Notes under the pieces: generated by a model | Database searches by the model: none | What the model was told of the DNA's origin: nothing | What the model saw: the letters and a program-made list of their open reading frames with translations, nothing else | Part shown: positions 8,957-16,853 of the stretch, piece after piece | How positions within the stretch are numbered: the stretch's first letter is position 1 | Layout of the letters: the number at the start of each line of letters is the position of its first letter | Made by a program: the position numbers and the translations under genes | Origin: Ectobacillus antri | GTDB taxonomy: Bacteria > Bacillota > Bacilli > Bacillales > Bacillaceae_G | Direction of reading: 5' to 3' | NCBI RefSeq assembly: GCF_003852715.1 | Contig: NZ_RIAV01000003.1 | Coordinates: forward strand, 124,001-188,000 | Length of the DNA stretch: 64,000 bases

Positions 8957-9880
8957 ATGAACCGCATCGCTAGTTTTACTATCGTGAGTTTGCTTTTACT
9001 AATCATACAAAATACATATACGCAATACAGTGAATTGTTTAGAGTAGCTGCTGCAACAGAAGGTTTATATGAAGAAATTAAGAGTAAAGCAACTCAGTAT
9101 AGAAAAGCACCGCAAAACGCAGTTGTGGATAAAATTTGGAAGGCCATACCTGGCTATAATGGCCTAGAAGTAGATATAGAAGCATCGTATCTCAACATGA
9201 AAAAACAGCAACAATTTAATTCAGAAAGACTTGTATACAAGGAAATAGCACCAAGTATACATCTACAAGATTTACCTCCTGCTCCTGTATATCGTGGCCA
9301 TCCGGATAAAAAAATGATTGCTCTAACCATTAATGTAGCATGGGGAAATGAATATCTGCCTGTTATGTTAGAAACATTAAAAAAACATAATGTATTCGCA
9401 ACTTTTTTCTTGGAGGGACGCTGGGTAAAGGAAAACCCTTCTTTCGCAAAAATGATTGCAGAAGCAGGACAAGAAGTTGGCAATCATTCCTATACACATC
9501 CTGATATGAAGACATTATCAGCAGCAGCCATTCGCGAACAACTGAGTAAAACTAATGATATGATTGCAGTTACAACCGGAAAAAAAGTAAAATGGTTTGC
9601 GCCACCAAGTGGAAGCTATCGAGATGAGGTGGTAAAAATTGCTGATGAATTGCAATTAGGTACCATTATGTGGACTGTAGACACCATTGATTGGCAACGA
9701 CCTGCACCTTCTGTTTTAATTGGACGAGTAACGAGAAAAGCACATAATGGTGCAATTGTACTAATGCATCCAACTTCATCAACAGCACAGTCTTTAGATA
9801 CTCTTATTACGCTACTAAAAAAAGAAGGTTATAGGCTCGGTACTGTATCAGATTTATTGGATGAAAAAAGAATTGATTAA
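8957..9880 (+). CDS. ylxY: NodB-fold polysaccharide deacetylase-like protein YlxY
   Basis: A 307-residue protein with an N-terminal membrane anchor or signal segment (residues 5-18, hydrophobic) and a NodB-homology domain. ATG 8957 has AAGGAGGAG upstream; the longer frame from 8903 has no ribosome site. Known relatives remove acetyl groups from peptidoglycan or chitin-like polymers. The metal-binding HSYTHP motif is present, but the first motif, normally TFDDG with two Asp, reads LTINVAWGNEY and has no Asp, and the third motif reads FAPPSGSY. The same change is recalled in B. subtilis YlxY, so activity is doubtful. It lies in the conserved pnp-ylxY-mlpA order. Confidence 0.9.
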   Translation: MNRIASFTIVSLLLLIIQNTYTQYSELFRVAAATEGLYEEIKSKATQYRKAPQNAVVDKIWKAIPGYNGLEVDIEASYLNMKKQQQFNSERLVYKEIAPSIHLQDLPPAPVYRGHPDKKMIALTINVAWGNEYLPVMLETLKKHNVFATFFLEGRWVKENPSFAKMIAEAGQEVGNHSYTHPDMKTLSAAAIREQLSKTNDMIAVTTGKKVKWFAPPSGSYRDEVVKIADELQLGTIMWTVDTIDWQRPAPSVLIGRVTRKAHNGAIVLMHPTSSTAQSLDTLITLLKKEGYRLGTVSDLLDEKRID

Positions 9881-9903
9881 AGTAGAACAAATAGAATATA
9901 AAA

Positions 9904-9996
9904 CAAGTCATTCTGTATATGATGATTTGCATGACATGTGTTGTTGAAATTGTTATGATTGAGAAGCACATATTGTATGTGACATAGAATGACTTG
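9904..9996 (+). other. Long-range inverted repeat before mlpA
   Basis: CAAGTCATTCT (9904-9914) and its exact reverse complement AGAATGACTTG (9986-9996) bracket 71 bases immediately upstream of the mlpA ribosome site AGGAGG. The arms extend imperfectly inward (TGTATATG against TGTGACAT). No T run follows, so this is not a terminator. It could be a leader structure that holds the ribosome site near a stem base, or the ends of a small inserted element. Confidence 0.5.
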
Positions 9997-10013
9997 CAAT
10001 AGGAGGATGGCTT

Positions 10014-11252
10014 TTGATTACCAAACAAACATGCAAAAATGGAGTAAGAATCGTATTTGAACAAATCCCGACTGTTCGCTCTGTTGCAATCGGGGTATGG
10101 ATTCATACGGGCTCACGTCATGAAAATGCTAGTAATAATGGCATTTCACATTTTTTAGAGCATATGTTCTTTAAAGGAACAAAAACAAGGTCAGCTCGTG
10201 AGATTGCTGAATCTTTTGATAGCATTGGTGGACAAGTAAACGCATTTACATCAAAGGAATATACATGCTATTATGCAAAAGTGCTCGATGAGCATGCAGA
10301 ATATGCATTGGAAGTTCTAGCTGATATGTTCTTTAATTCTACATTTGTGGATGAAGAGCTAACCAAAGAAAAAAATGTTGTTTATGAAGAAATTAAAATG
10401 TACGAGGATACACCGGATGATATCGTGCACGACATGTTGACAAAGGCAGTATATGAAACACATCCGCTTGGCTATCCGATTTTGGGAACAGAGAGTACTC
10501 TCGCTACCTTTACTGGTGACACATTGCGTCAATATATGCAAGAGCGGTATACACCTGAAAATGTTGTAATCTCCATTGCTGGTAATGTTAGTGAAGCTTT
10601 TATGAAAACAGCAGAACAATATTTTGGAAGTTATGAGGGAAAGACAAAGCGTGAACAAGTACATAATCCTGTATTTCATACCAATAAGGTTGCACGTAAA
10701 AAAGAAACAGAGCAGGCGCATCTTTGCTTAGGGTACAAGGGATTACCTGTCGGAGATGATAAGGTATACAGTTTAATTGTGTTAAATAATATATTAGGCG
10801 GTAGTATGAGTAGCCGATTGTTCCAAGAGGTCCGTGAGCAGCGCGGTCTTGCATATTCTGTGTTTTCCTATCACTCTTCTTATGAAGATACAGGTATGAT
10901 GACAATCTATGCAGGTACAGGTAGTCAACAACTGGATACTTTATATGAAACCATTCAGCAGGCGCTTGCGCAACTAAAGCAAGAAGGTATTACAGAAAAA
11001 GAGCTTGCCAACAGCAAAGAGCAGCTCAAAGGTAGTTTAATGTTAAGTTTAGAAAGCACAAACAGTCGCATGAGTCGAAACGGAAAAAATGAAATGCTTC
11101 TTGGTATTCATCGTTCTCTTGATGAAATGATTGAAAGTATCAACAAAGTAAGCAAAGACGAAGTGGATGCATTAATTCATCAAACATTCACAAATGAGTT
11201 TGCTGTCTCACTTATTAGTCCAACCGGAGAATTACCACGCGGATTACAATAA
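10014..11252 (+). CDS. mlpA: M16-family zinc peptidase MlpA (YmxG)
   Basis: A 412-residue pitrilysin-family metallopeptidase starting at TTG 10014 behind AGGAGGATGG. The inverted zinc motif HFLEH is at residues 46-50 (His46, Glu49, His50), with the distal Glu expected in the EEIKMYED region. The second half carries the usual inactive M16 repeat with GGSMSSRLFQEVREQRGLAYSV. In B. subtilis the orthologue is processing-peptidase-like and affects protease expression; its physiological substrate is not clear. It precedes ymxH and the dipicolinate operon as in B. subtilis. Confidence 0.94.
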   Translation: MITKQTCKNGVRIVFEQIPTVRSVAIGVWIHTGSRHENASNNGISHFLEHMFFKGTKTRSAREIAESFDSIGGQVNAFTSKEYTCYYAKVLDEHAEYALEVLADMFFNSTFVDEELTKEKNVVYEEIKMYEDTPDDIVHDMLTKAVYETHPLGYPILGTESTLATFTGDTLRQYMQERYTPENVVISIAGNVSEAFMKTAEQYFGSYEGKTKREQVHNPVFHTNKVARKKETEQAHLCLGYKGLPVGDDKVYSLIVLNNILGGSMSSRLFQEVREQRGLAYSVFSYHSSYEDTGMMTIYAGTGSQQLDTLYETIQQALAQLKQEGITEKELANSKEQLKGSLMLSLESTNSRMSRNGKNEMLLGIHRSLDEMIESINKVSKDEVDALIHQTFTNEFAVSLISPTGELPRGLQ

Positions 11253-11275
11253 AAGTCGCCTAAGTGCGGCTTTTT
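11252..11275 (+). terminator. mlpA terminator
   Basis: AAAGTCGC, loop, GCGGCTTT followed by TT; one G-T pair in the stem. Moderately strong. Confidence 0.7.
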
Positions 11276-11338
11276 ATCTTTTAGGATAAAGTTCTTTTTG
11301 GGCATAGATTTACATACAAGTGAGTAGGGGGGATGAGC

Positions 11339-11587
11339 ATGCGCTTAAGTGAATTAAGTGGAAAAGAGATTGTAGATTTAGAGCGGGCAGAACGGATGGG
11401 AGTTCTTGGTCATGCAGATTTGGAAATTGATGAGAACGATGGTCGTATTCATAACCTAATTATTCCTACTGGTAAATGGAGTGCTTTCAAACGATCGCAG
11501 CAAGAAGTCCGGGTGTCGTGGAAACGAATTAAAAAAGTAGGTCAGGATATGATTATTTTTGATCTTTCTCATCATGATGATGAATAG
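11339..11587 (+). CDS. ymxH: YlmC/YmxH family PRC-barrel sporulation protein
   Basis: An 82-residue PRC-barrel protein. ATG 11339 is chosen since GGGGGG stands six bases upstream, whereas ATG 11333 touches it. The sequence RLSELSGKEIVDLERAERMGVLG followed by DGRIHNLIIP and a VSWKRIKKVGQDMIIFDL end is the family pattern. YlmC/YmxH proteins are short, often induced in sporulation, and of unknown biochemical role; PRC barrels elsewhere bind RNA or protein partners. The acidic His-Asp tail HHDDE is typical of the group. It sits just before dpaA. Confidence 0.9.
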   Translation: MRLSELSGKEIVDLERAERMGVLGHADLEIDENDGRIHNLIIPTGKWSAFKRSQQEVRVSWKRIKKVGQDMIIFDLSHHDDE

Positions 11588-11595
11588 CTAAAAAG

Positions 11596-11624
11596 AACCG
11601 TGCAATTGATGCACGGTTTTTTCT
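11596..11624 (+). terminator. ymxH terminator
   Basis: AACCGTGCA, loop ATTGA, TGCACGGTT then TTTTCTTTT; separates ymxH from the dipicolinate operon. Confidence 0.88.
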
Positions 11625-11653
11625 TTTCTTATATAAACTACTGAGGGATAATC

Positions 11654-11680
11654 ACTCAGTCCTTGTACAATACATATGAT
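11654..11680 (+). promoter_or_regulatory. Sigma-K-type promoter of dpaAB
   Basis: AC (11654-11655), 17 bases, then CATATGAT (11673-11680) fit the mother-cell sigma-K pattern AC-N16/17-CATANNNT. The spoVF operon of B. subtilis is known to be sigma-K dependent. The same arrangement, with the identical CATATGATG, is found before cotE at 49824. Confidence 0.55.
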
Positions 11681-11732
11681 GTTCTGTGAAAGATAGGCGT
11701 TAGAATACAAACAAAAGAAGGTGAATACGGGG

Positions 11733-12632
11733 ATGTTAACTGACATGCATATAGCTGTGATTGGAGGAGATGCAAGACAGCTTGAAGTGATTCGGAAATT
11801 AATCGAGCTGGATGCAAAACTTTCTTTAATCGGGTTTGATCAACTGGATCACGGGTTTACAGGAGCGACCAAAGGACAGATCGAAGAATTGGATTTTGCG
11901 TCTTTAGATGCTGTTATATTACCTGTAGCGGGTACAGATTCAGAAGGAAAAGTAGATACTATTTTTTCAAATAAAAAAGTTGTACTTACAAAAGAACAAA
12001 TTGAACAAACGCCACCGCACTTTACGGTGTATTCGGGTATTAGTAATGCGTATTTAAATGAAATTACCGCAACGTGCAGTCGTAATTTAGTAAAGCTTTT
12101 CGAACGTGATGATGTTGCAATCTACAATTCAATTCCCACGGTTGAAGGTACGTTAATGATGGTGATTCAGCATACTGACTATACCATCCATGGTTCTAAG
12201 GTAATGGTTTTAGGCTTTGGTAGAACTGGTATGAGTGTAGCTAGATCTTTTCAAGCATTAGGTGCGCATGTACGAGTTGGCGCAAGGCGTTCAGAGCATT
12301 TGGCGCGCATTACGGAAATGACCTTCACACCGTTTCACTTGAAAGATTTAGAGCAACAAGTCCAAGATGTAGATATTGTAATTAACACAATCCCTCATCC
12401 AATTGTTTCGGCGAATGTAATTGCTAAAATGCCGGCACACACCTTAATTATTGATTTAGCGTCAAAGCCGGGCGGGACAGATTTTCGATATGCAGAAAAA
12501 AGAGGTGTGAAGGCCTTTTTAGCACCAGGGCTGCCAGGCATTGTAGCACCTAAAACAGCTGGGCAAATTTTGGCAAATGTACTCACATCATTATTGATTG
12601 AGAACAAAGCAAGAAAGGAGAATGCAAGATGA
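11733..12632 (+). CDS. dpaA: Dipicolinate synthase subunit A
   Basis: A 299-residue NAD(P)-binding subunit of dipicolinate synthase (SpoVFA), which oxidises dihydrodipicolinate to dipicolinic acid in the mother cell during late sporulation. ATG 11733 has AGAAGGTGA 8 bases upstream; GTG 11721 overlaps that site. A Rossmann fold is visible twice: IAVIGGDARQLEVIRKL at the N-terminus and VMVLGFGRTGMSVARSFQALGA in the middle. IYNSIPTVEGT and LAPGLPGIVAPKTAGQILANVL are subunit A hallmarks. It overlaps dpaB by four bases. Calcium dipicolinate gives spores heat resistance. Confidence 0.97.
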   Translation: MLTDMHIAVIGGDARQLEVIRKLIELDAKLSLIGFDQLDHGFTGATKGQIEELDFASLDAVILPVAGTDSEGKVDTIFSNKKVVLTKEQIEQTPPHFTVYSGISNAYLNEITATCSRNLVKLFERDDVAIYNSIPTVEGTLMMVIQHTDYTIHGSKVMVLGFGRTGMSVARSFQALGAHVRVGARRSEHLARITEMTFTPFHLKDLEQQVQDVDIVINTIPHPIVSANVIAKMPAHTLIIDLASKPGGTDFRYAEKRGVKAFLAPGLPGIVAPKTAGQILANVLTSLLIENKARKENAR

Positions 12633-13231
12633 GTTTAAAGGGAAAACGTATTGGATTTGGTTTAACTGGTTCACATTGCACATATGCAGAGGTAATGCCC
12701 TTCTTGCAGCAGTTAGTTGACGAGGGAGCTGAGGTGCGTCCGGTAGTATCCTACACACTTCAAACAACCAATACCCGCTTTGGAGATGGGCAGGATTGGA
12801 TTAAAAAAATAGAAGAAATCACAGGATTTTCAGTCATTGATAGCATCGTGAAAGCTGAGCCACTTGGCCCCACAATTCCACTTGATTGCATGGTAATTGC
12901 ACCGCTTACAGGAAGTTCGATGAGTAAACTAGCAAATGCGCAAACAGATTCCCCAGTATTAATGGCCGCTAAAGCTACACTTCGAAATTGGAAGCCAGTT
13001 ATTTTAGCGATTTCCACAAATGATGCGTTAGGACTAAATGGTGTAAATTTAATGAGATTAATGGCTTCCCGTAATATGTATTTTGTTCCGTTTGGTCAAG
13101 ACGCACCTGAAAAGAAGCCGAGTTCCATGGTAGCGCGAATGGAATTGCTTCGTGATACAGTGGCATCAGCATTGGAAGGAAAACAGCTGCAGCCCGTTAT
13201 TGTGGAAAAATACAAATATATGAATGAATAA
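12629..13231 (+). CDS. dpaB: Dipicolinate synthase subunit B
   Basis: A 200-residue flavoprotein of the HFCD (Dfp/EpiD-like) fold and second subunit of dipicolinate synthase (SpoVFB). The ATG at 12629 overlaps the dpaA stop, which suggests coupled translation. The N-terminal GFGLTGSHCTYAEV and the PLTGSSMSKLANAQTDSPVLMAAKA block are typical of the family's flavin-binding region. The C-terminal MASRNMYFVPFGQDAPEKKPSSMVAR is also family-specific. The substrate, dihydrodipicolinate, is supplied by dapA, encoded 2.5 kb downstream. Confidence 0.97.
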   Translation: MSLKGKRIGFGLTGSHCTYAEVMPFLQQLVDEGAEVRPVVSYTLQTTNTRFGDGQDWIKKIEEITGFSVIDSIVKAEPLGPTIPLDCMVIAPLTGSSMSKLANAQTDSPVLMAAKATLRNWKPVILAISTNDALGLNGVNLMRLMASRNMYFVPFGQDAPEKKPSSMVARMELLRDTVASALEGKQLQPVIVEKYKYMNE

Positions 13232-13333
13232 TAGGAAAGCTAGAACTATTTTTTATAAAATACTCAATCCCGTGCAACAATGTGTTATTATGTTTCTATA
13301 TAAATTCAGATCAAAGAAATGAAATCATGAAAG

Positions 13334-13452
13334 CCTTCTTTCTAGATGGGATAGAGTGTCAAGCTCTCGTTATACTTATTACATCCGTTTGGATAGGGAA
13401 GGTAAAATGAATTTATATGGCGGAGATGGGGGACAGTGCCCCGTCTTTTTTA
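13334..13452 (+). promoter_or_regulatory. Structured leader with terminator before asd (unassigned attenuator)
   Basis: Between dpaB and asd there is a leader that can close on itself: CCTTC (13334-13338) with GAAGG (13398-13402), an internal ATCC-GTTT-GGAT hairpin, and AGAG/CTCT pairing. It is followed by an intrinsic terminator, AGATGGGG / CCCCGTCT and six T (13424-13452), which ends about 30 bases before the asd start codon. A terminator inside an untranslated leader suggests attenuation. I do not recognise a lysine riboswitch, T-box or SAM box here, so the ligand or factor is unknown. The alternative is a simple terminator of dpaB. Confidence 0.5.
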
Positions 13453-13481
13453 TAAGTACATTGTGAGAGAGGGGCATAGTG

Positions 13482-14528
13482 ATGGAAAAGAAACAATCTT
13501 TTCATGTCGCTGTAGTCGGAGCGACAGGTGCAGTTGGACAACAAATTTTAAATACATTGGAAAATAGAAATTTTCCAATCAGTAAATTGTCGTTATTATC
13601 TTCAAAACGTTCGGCTGGAACAACAGTGGTATTCAAAAATGAGAATGTAACCGTACAAGAAGCTACACCTGAAAGTTTTGAAGGTGTGGATATCGCATTG
13701 TTTAGCGCAGGAGGCTCAGTTTCTAAAGTATTGGCTCCTGAAGCAGCTGCGCGTGGCGCAATCGTTGTAGATAATACGAGTGCATTCCGAATGGAAACAG
13801 ATGTTCCACTAGTTGTTCCAGAGGTAAATGAGCAAGATTTGCTGGCTCACAAAGGAATTATTGCTAATCCAAATTGCTCTACTATTCAAATGGTTGTAGC
13901 ATTAGAGCCGATTCGCCAGGCTTATGGCTTAAAAAAAGTTATTGCTTCCACATACCAAGCTGTTTCAGGAGCAGGAGCATCAGCGATCGAAGAGCTTCAT
14001 GTACAAACAAAGACAGTACTTGAAGGTCAGCCAGTAGAGCCAAAGATGTTGCCAGTAAAAAGTGGCGAAAAGCACTATCAAATTGCATTCAATGCCATTC
14101 CGCAAATCGATGTATTTACTGAAAACGGCTTTACGTACGAAGAAATGAAAATGATCAATGAAACGAAAAAAATTATGCATATGCCAGAACTCGAGGTAGC
14201 TGCCACTTGTGTGCGTCTACCGGTTGTGACAGGACATTCTGAATCTGTTTATATTGAAGTAGAAAAAGAGGGTGTAACAGCCGAAGAAATTCGTGTGTTG
14301 CTTTCTGAGGCAGAAGGCATTATTGTACAGGATAATCCAGCTGAACAATTGTACCCGATGCCATTTTATGCAGCAGGACAAAATGAAGTATTTGTAGGTC
14401 GAATTCGTAAAGATTTAAATAATGACAAAGGGTTTCATCTCTGGATTGTGTCTGATAACTTGTTAAAGGGTGCAGCGTGGAACTCTGTACAAATCGCTGA
14501 AAGATTGATTAAACTAGGGTTAGTGTAA
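13482..14528 (+). CDS. asd: Aspartate-semialdehyde dehydrogenase
   Basis: A 348-residue NADP-dependent enzyme that reduces aspartyl phosphate to aspartate semialdehyde, the branch point to lysine, dipicolinate, threonine and methionine. ATG 13482 has GAGAGGGG at good spacing; GTG 13479 is less likely. The N-terminal [15 protein letters not shown] binds NADP. The catalytic cysteine lies in [16 protein letters not shown], and the substrate region includes [19 protein letters not shown]. It is followed by dapG and dapA, so the three genes form the classic asd-dapG-dapA operon. Confidence 0.97.
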   Translation: MEKKQSFHVAVVGATGAVGQQILNTLENRNFPISKLSLLSSKRSAGTTVVFKNENVTVQEATPESFEGVDIALFSAGGSVSKVLAPEAAARGAIVVDNTSAFRMETDVPLVVPEVNEQDLLAHKGIIANPNCSTIQMVVALEPIRQAYGLKKVIASTYQAVSGAGASAIEELHVQTKTVLEGQPVEPKMLPVKSGEKHYQIAFNAIPQIDVFTENGFTYEEMKMINETKKIMHMPELEVAATCVRLPVVTGHSESVYIEVEKEGVTAEEIRVLLSEAEGIIVQDNPAEQLYPMPFYAAGQNEVFVGRIRKDLNNDKGFHLWIVSDNLLKGAAWNSVQIAERLIKLGLV

Positions 14529-14548
14529 CTTCTAAAGAGGGTGCAAAT

Positions 14549-15775
14549 ATGAAAATCATTGTACAAAAATTTGGTGGTACGTCTGTACGAGATGAGAAAG
14601 GTAGACAGCATGCTTTTAAGCACATCTCACAGGCATTACAAGATGGATATAAAGTGGTAGTGGTTGTTTCAGCTATGGGCCGTAAAGGTGAGCCGTATGC
14701 TACAGATACGCTTCTTAGTTTAGTAGGAGATAAACAGGCGCATCTTTCAAAACGTGAAAAAGACTTATTATTATCTTGCGGAGAACTTATTTCTGCTGTT
14801 GTATTTTCAAACATGTTAAATGAACTTGGAGTAGATGCGACAGCACTGACTGGTGCACAGGCAGGCTTCATAACAAATAATGATTTTACAAATGCGAAAA
14901 TCATTGAAATGAAGTGTGAGCGTGTATTACAAGAATTAGAAGACTATGATGTAGTTGTGGTAGCTGGATTTCAAGGAAGAACAAAAGACGGTGACACTAC
15001 AACGCTTGGCCGCGGCGGTAGTGATACCTCCGCAGCTGCTCTTGGGGTTGCACTGAATGCAGCATACATTGACATCTTCACAGATGTCGAAGGTATTATG
15101 ACTGCTGATCCACGTATTGTAAAAGATGCAAGACCACTTGATATTGTTACGTATAATGAAATTTGTAATATGGCATATCAAGGAGCAAAGGTTATTCATC
15201 CAAGGGCAGTAGAAATTGCTATGCATGCTAAAGTACCTTTACGTGTAAGGTCTACTTACTCAGAAGGAACTGGTACACTCGTGACTGCTTATGAAGGAGC
15301 AGTACAAGGGCAAGATGTACAAGAACGTCCCGTAACTGGTATCGCGCATGTATCCAATGTTACGCAAATTAAAGTAATGGCAAAGGATGCGCCATATGAT
15401 TTGCAAGCTCAAGTATTTAAGGAGATGGCAAAAGAAAAAATTAGCGTCGACTTAATTAATATTTCGCCGACAGGTGTAGCTTACACTGTAAGTGACGATG
15501 TAGCGGATCGAGCAATTGAGGTATTAGGTGAAATAGGCTATGAACCAATTGTTACAAGACACTGCGCTAAGGTGTCTATCGTAGGAGCTGGCATGACCGG
15601 TGTTCCTGGTGTAACGTCACGTATTGTTACAGCTCTTTCAGAAGCTGGTATTCAAATTCTGCAATCTGCGGACAGTCATACGACGATTTGGATGCTCGTA
15701 AAAGAAAGTGACTTGGTAAACGCAGTAAACGCGCTACACAGTGCATTTGAATTATCTAAAGAGGTGAAATTATGA
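14549..15775 (+). CDS. dapG: Aspartokinase I (diaminopimelate-sensitive type)
   Basis: A 408-residue aspartate kinase, first step of the aspartate pathway. Start ATG 14549 follows AAGAGGGTG. The kinase signature IVQKFGGTSV opens the protein, followed by LGRGGSDTSAAALGVAL and DVEGIMTADPRIV. Two C-terminal ACT domains (around VSNVTQIKVMAKDAPYDLQAQVFKEM and KVSIVGAGMTGVPGVTSRIV) are regulatory. By synteny with asd and dapA this is the DapG type rather than LysC, which in B. subtilis is inhibited by meso-diaminopimelate and feeds the spore and cell wall. The last four bases overlap dapA. Confidence 0.95.
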   Translation: MKIIVQKFGGTSVRDEKGRQHAFKHISQALQDGYKVVVVVSAMGRKGEPYATDTLLSLVGDKQAHLSKREKDLLLSCGELISAVVFSNMLNELGVDATALTGAQAGFITNNDFTNAKIIEMKCERVLQELEDYDVVVVAGFQGRTKDGDTTTLGRGGSDTSAAALGVALNAAYIDIFTDVEGIMTADPRIVKDARPLDIVTYNEICNMAYQGAKVIHPRAVEIAMHAKVPLRVRSTYSEGTGTLVTAYEGAVQGQDVQERPVTGIAHVSNVTQIKVMAKDAPYDLQAQVFKEMAKEKISVDLINISPTGVAYTVSDDVADRAIEVLGEIGYEPIVTRHCAKVSIVGAGMTGVPGVTSRIVTALSEAGIQILQSADSHTTIWMLVKESDLVNAVNALHSAFELSKEVKL

Positions 15776-16650
15776 TTGATTTCGGCACAATTGCAACAGC
15801 AATGATTACACCTTTTGACAACAAAGAAAACATCGATTTTGTCAAAACAACACAGTTGGTTAATTATTTAATTGAGAACGGTACAACTTCTTTAGTTGTA
15901 TGCGGAACGACTGGTGAGTCACCTACGTTGACAACACAAGAAAAAGTGGCCTTGTTTCGCCATGTAGTTGAGGTTGTAGACGGGAGAGTTCCGGTTGTAG
16001 CAGGAACAGGTAGCAATAATACTCGTGCATCAATTGAATTGACGGTACTTGCGGAAGAAGCGGGTGTAGATGCAATTATGCTGGTTGCACCATATTACAA
16101 TAAACCTAGTCAAGAAGGGTTATATCAGCATTTTAAAGAGATTGCGAACGCAACCAAACTACCTGTTATGCTGTATAACATTCCAGGCCGTTCTGTAGTA
16201 ACAATGTCTGTTGAGACAATTGTGCGTTTGTCTCAAATTCCAAACATTGTAGCACTTAAGGACGCCGGCGGTGATGTGTTGGCAATGACAGAAGTCATAG
16301 AGCAAACAGGAGACGATTTTGCCGTATATAGCGGAGATGATGGTTTGACATTACCAGCGCTGGCGATCGGCGCGCGTGGTGTAGTTTCAGTTGCATCTCA
16401 TATCATTGGTAATCAAATGCAGGCAATGATTAAAGCCTATGAAAACGGTGATATGAAAACAGCGCAAAGCTTGCATCAGCTTGTTTTACGTGTTACAAAA
16501 GCAGTATTTATGGCGCCGAGCCCAACACCTGTCAAAACGGCATTGCAAATGCTTGGTATGAATGTAGGGTCTGTTCGTTTGCCACTTGTACCTCTATCTG
16601 AGGGAGAAAGACAAACATTACAAGAAGTTATTCAATCTATTCCAAAATAA
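15772..16650 (+). CDS. dapA: 4-hydroxy-tetrahydrodipicolinate synthase
   Basis: A 292-residue class I aldolase-type lyase that condenses pyruvate with aspartate semialdehyde. Start ATG 15772 overlaps the dapG stop. The barrel begins GTIATAMITPFD. The GTTGESPTLTTQEK motif carries the threonine pair of the active site, MLYNIPGRSVV has the catalytic tyrosine, and IVALKDAGGD carries the Schiff-base lysine. Its product is the common precursor for diaminopimelate and, through dpaAB upstream, dipicolinate. A strong terminator ends the operon. Confidence 0.97.
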   Translation: MIDFGTIATAMITPFDNKENIDFVKTTQLVNYLIENGTTSLVVCGTTGESPTLTTQEKVALFRHVVEVVDGRVPVVAGTGSNNTRASIELTVLAEEAGVDAIMLVAPYYNKPSQEGLYQHFKEIANATKLPVMLYNIPGRSVVTMSVETIVRLSQIPNIVALKDAGGDVLAMTEVIEQTGDDFAVYSGDDGLTLPALAIGARGVVSVASHIIGNQMQAMIKAYENGDMKTAQSLHQLVLRVTKAVFMAPSPTPVKTALQMLGMNVGSVRLPLVPLSEGERQTLQEVIQSIPK

Positions 16651-16690
16651 AGGAAAGCCGCCCGTGTCCAACAGGCGGCTTTCCTCTTTT
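16651..16690 (+). terminator. dapA terminator
   Basis: AGGAAAGCCGCC and GGCGGCTTTCCT form a 12-bp stem followed by CTTTT; ends the asd-dapG-dapA operon. Confidence 0.9.
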
Positions 16691-16770
16691 AATTGTTCTT
16701 TTACATAGATTTCTCTTTGAAAAGAGCGTGGTTACTTGATTATGTATAAATATCGCTACTAGAAATTAGC

Positions 16771-16800
16771 TTGTATTCTAATTCTTTTATCAGGTATAAT
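16771..16800 (+). promoter_or_regulatory. Candidate sigma-A promoter of rnjB
   Basis: TTGTAT (16771-16776), an 18-base spacer and a perfect TATAAT (16795-16800) lie 54 bases before the rnjB start. A good -10 with an acceptable -35. Confidence 0.5.
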
Positions 16801-16853
16801 AATTTTAAGTGACTTAGTACGGGATTGTGCAGTAAATTTGGGAGGCAGGATAG

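Noticed and set aside
13334-13452. Lysine riboswitch or T-box before asd
   Set aside because: The conserved lysine-box bases and the T-box AGGGTGGNACCGCG sequence are absent, so only an unassigned leader is claimed.
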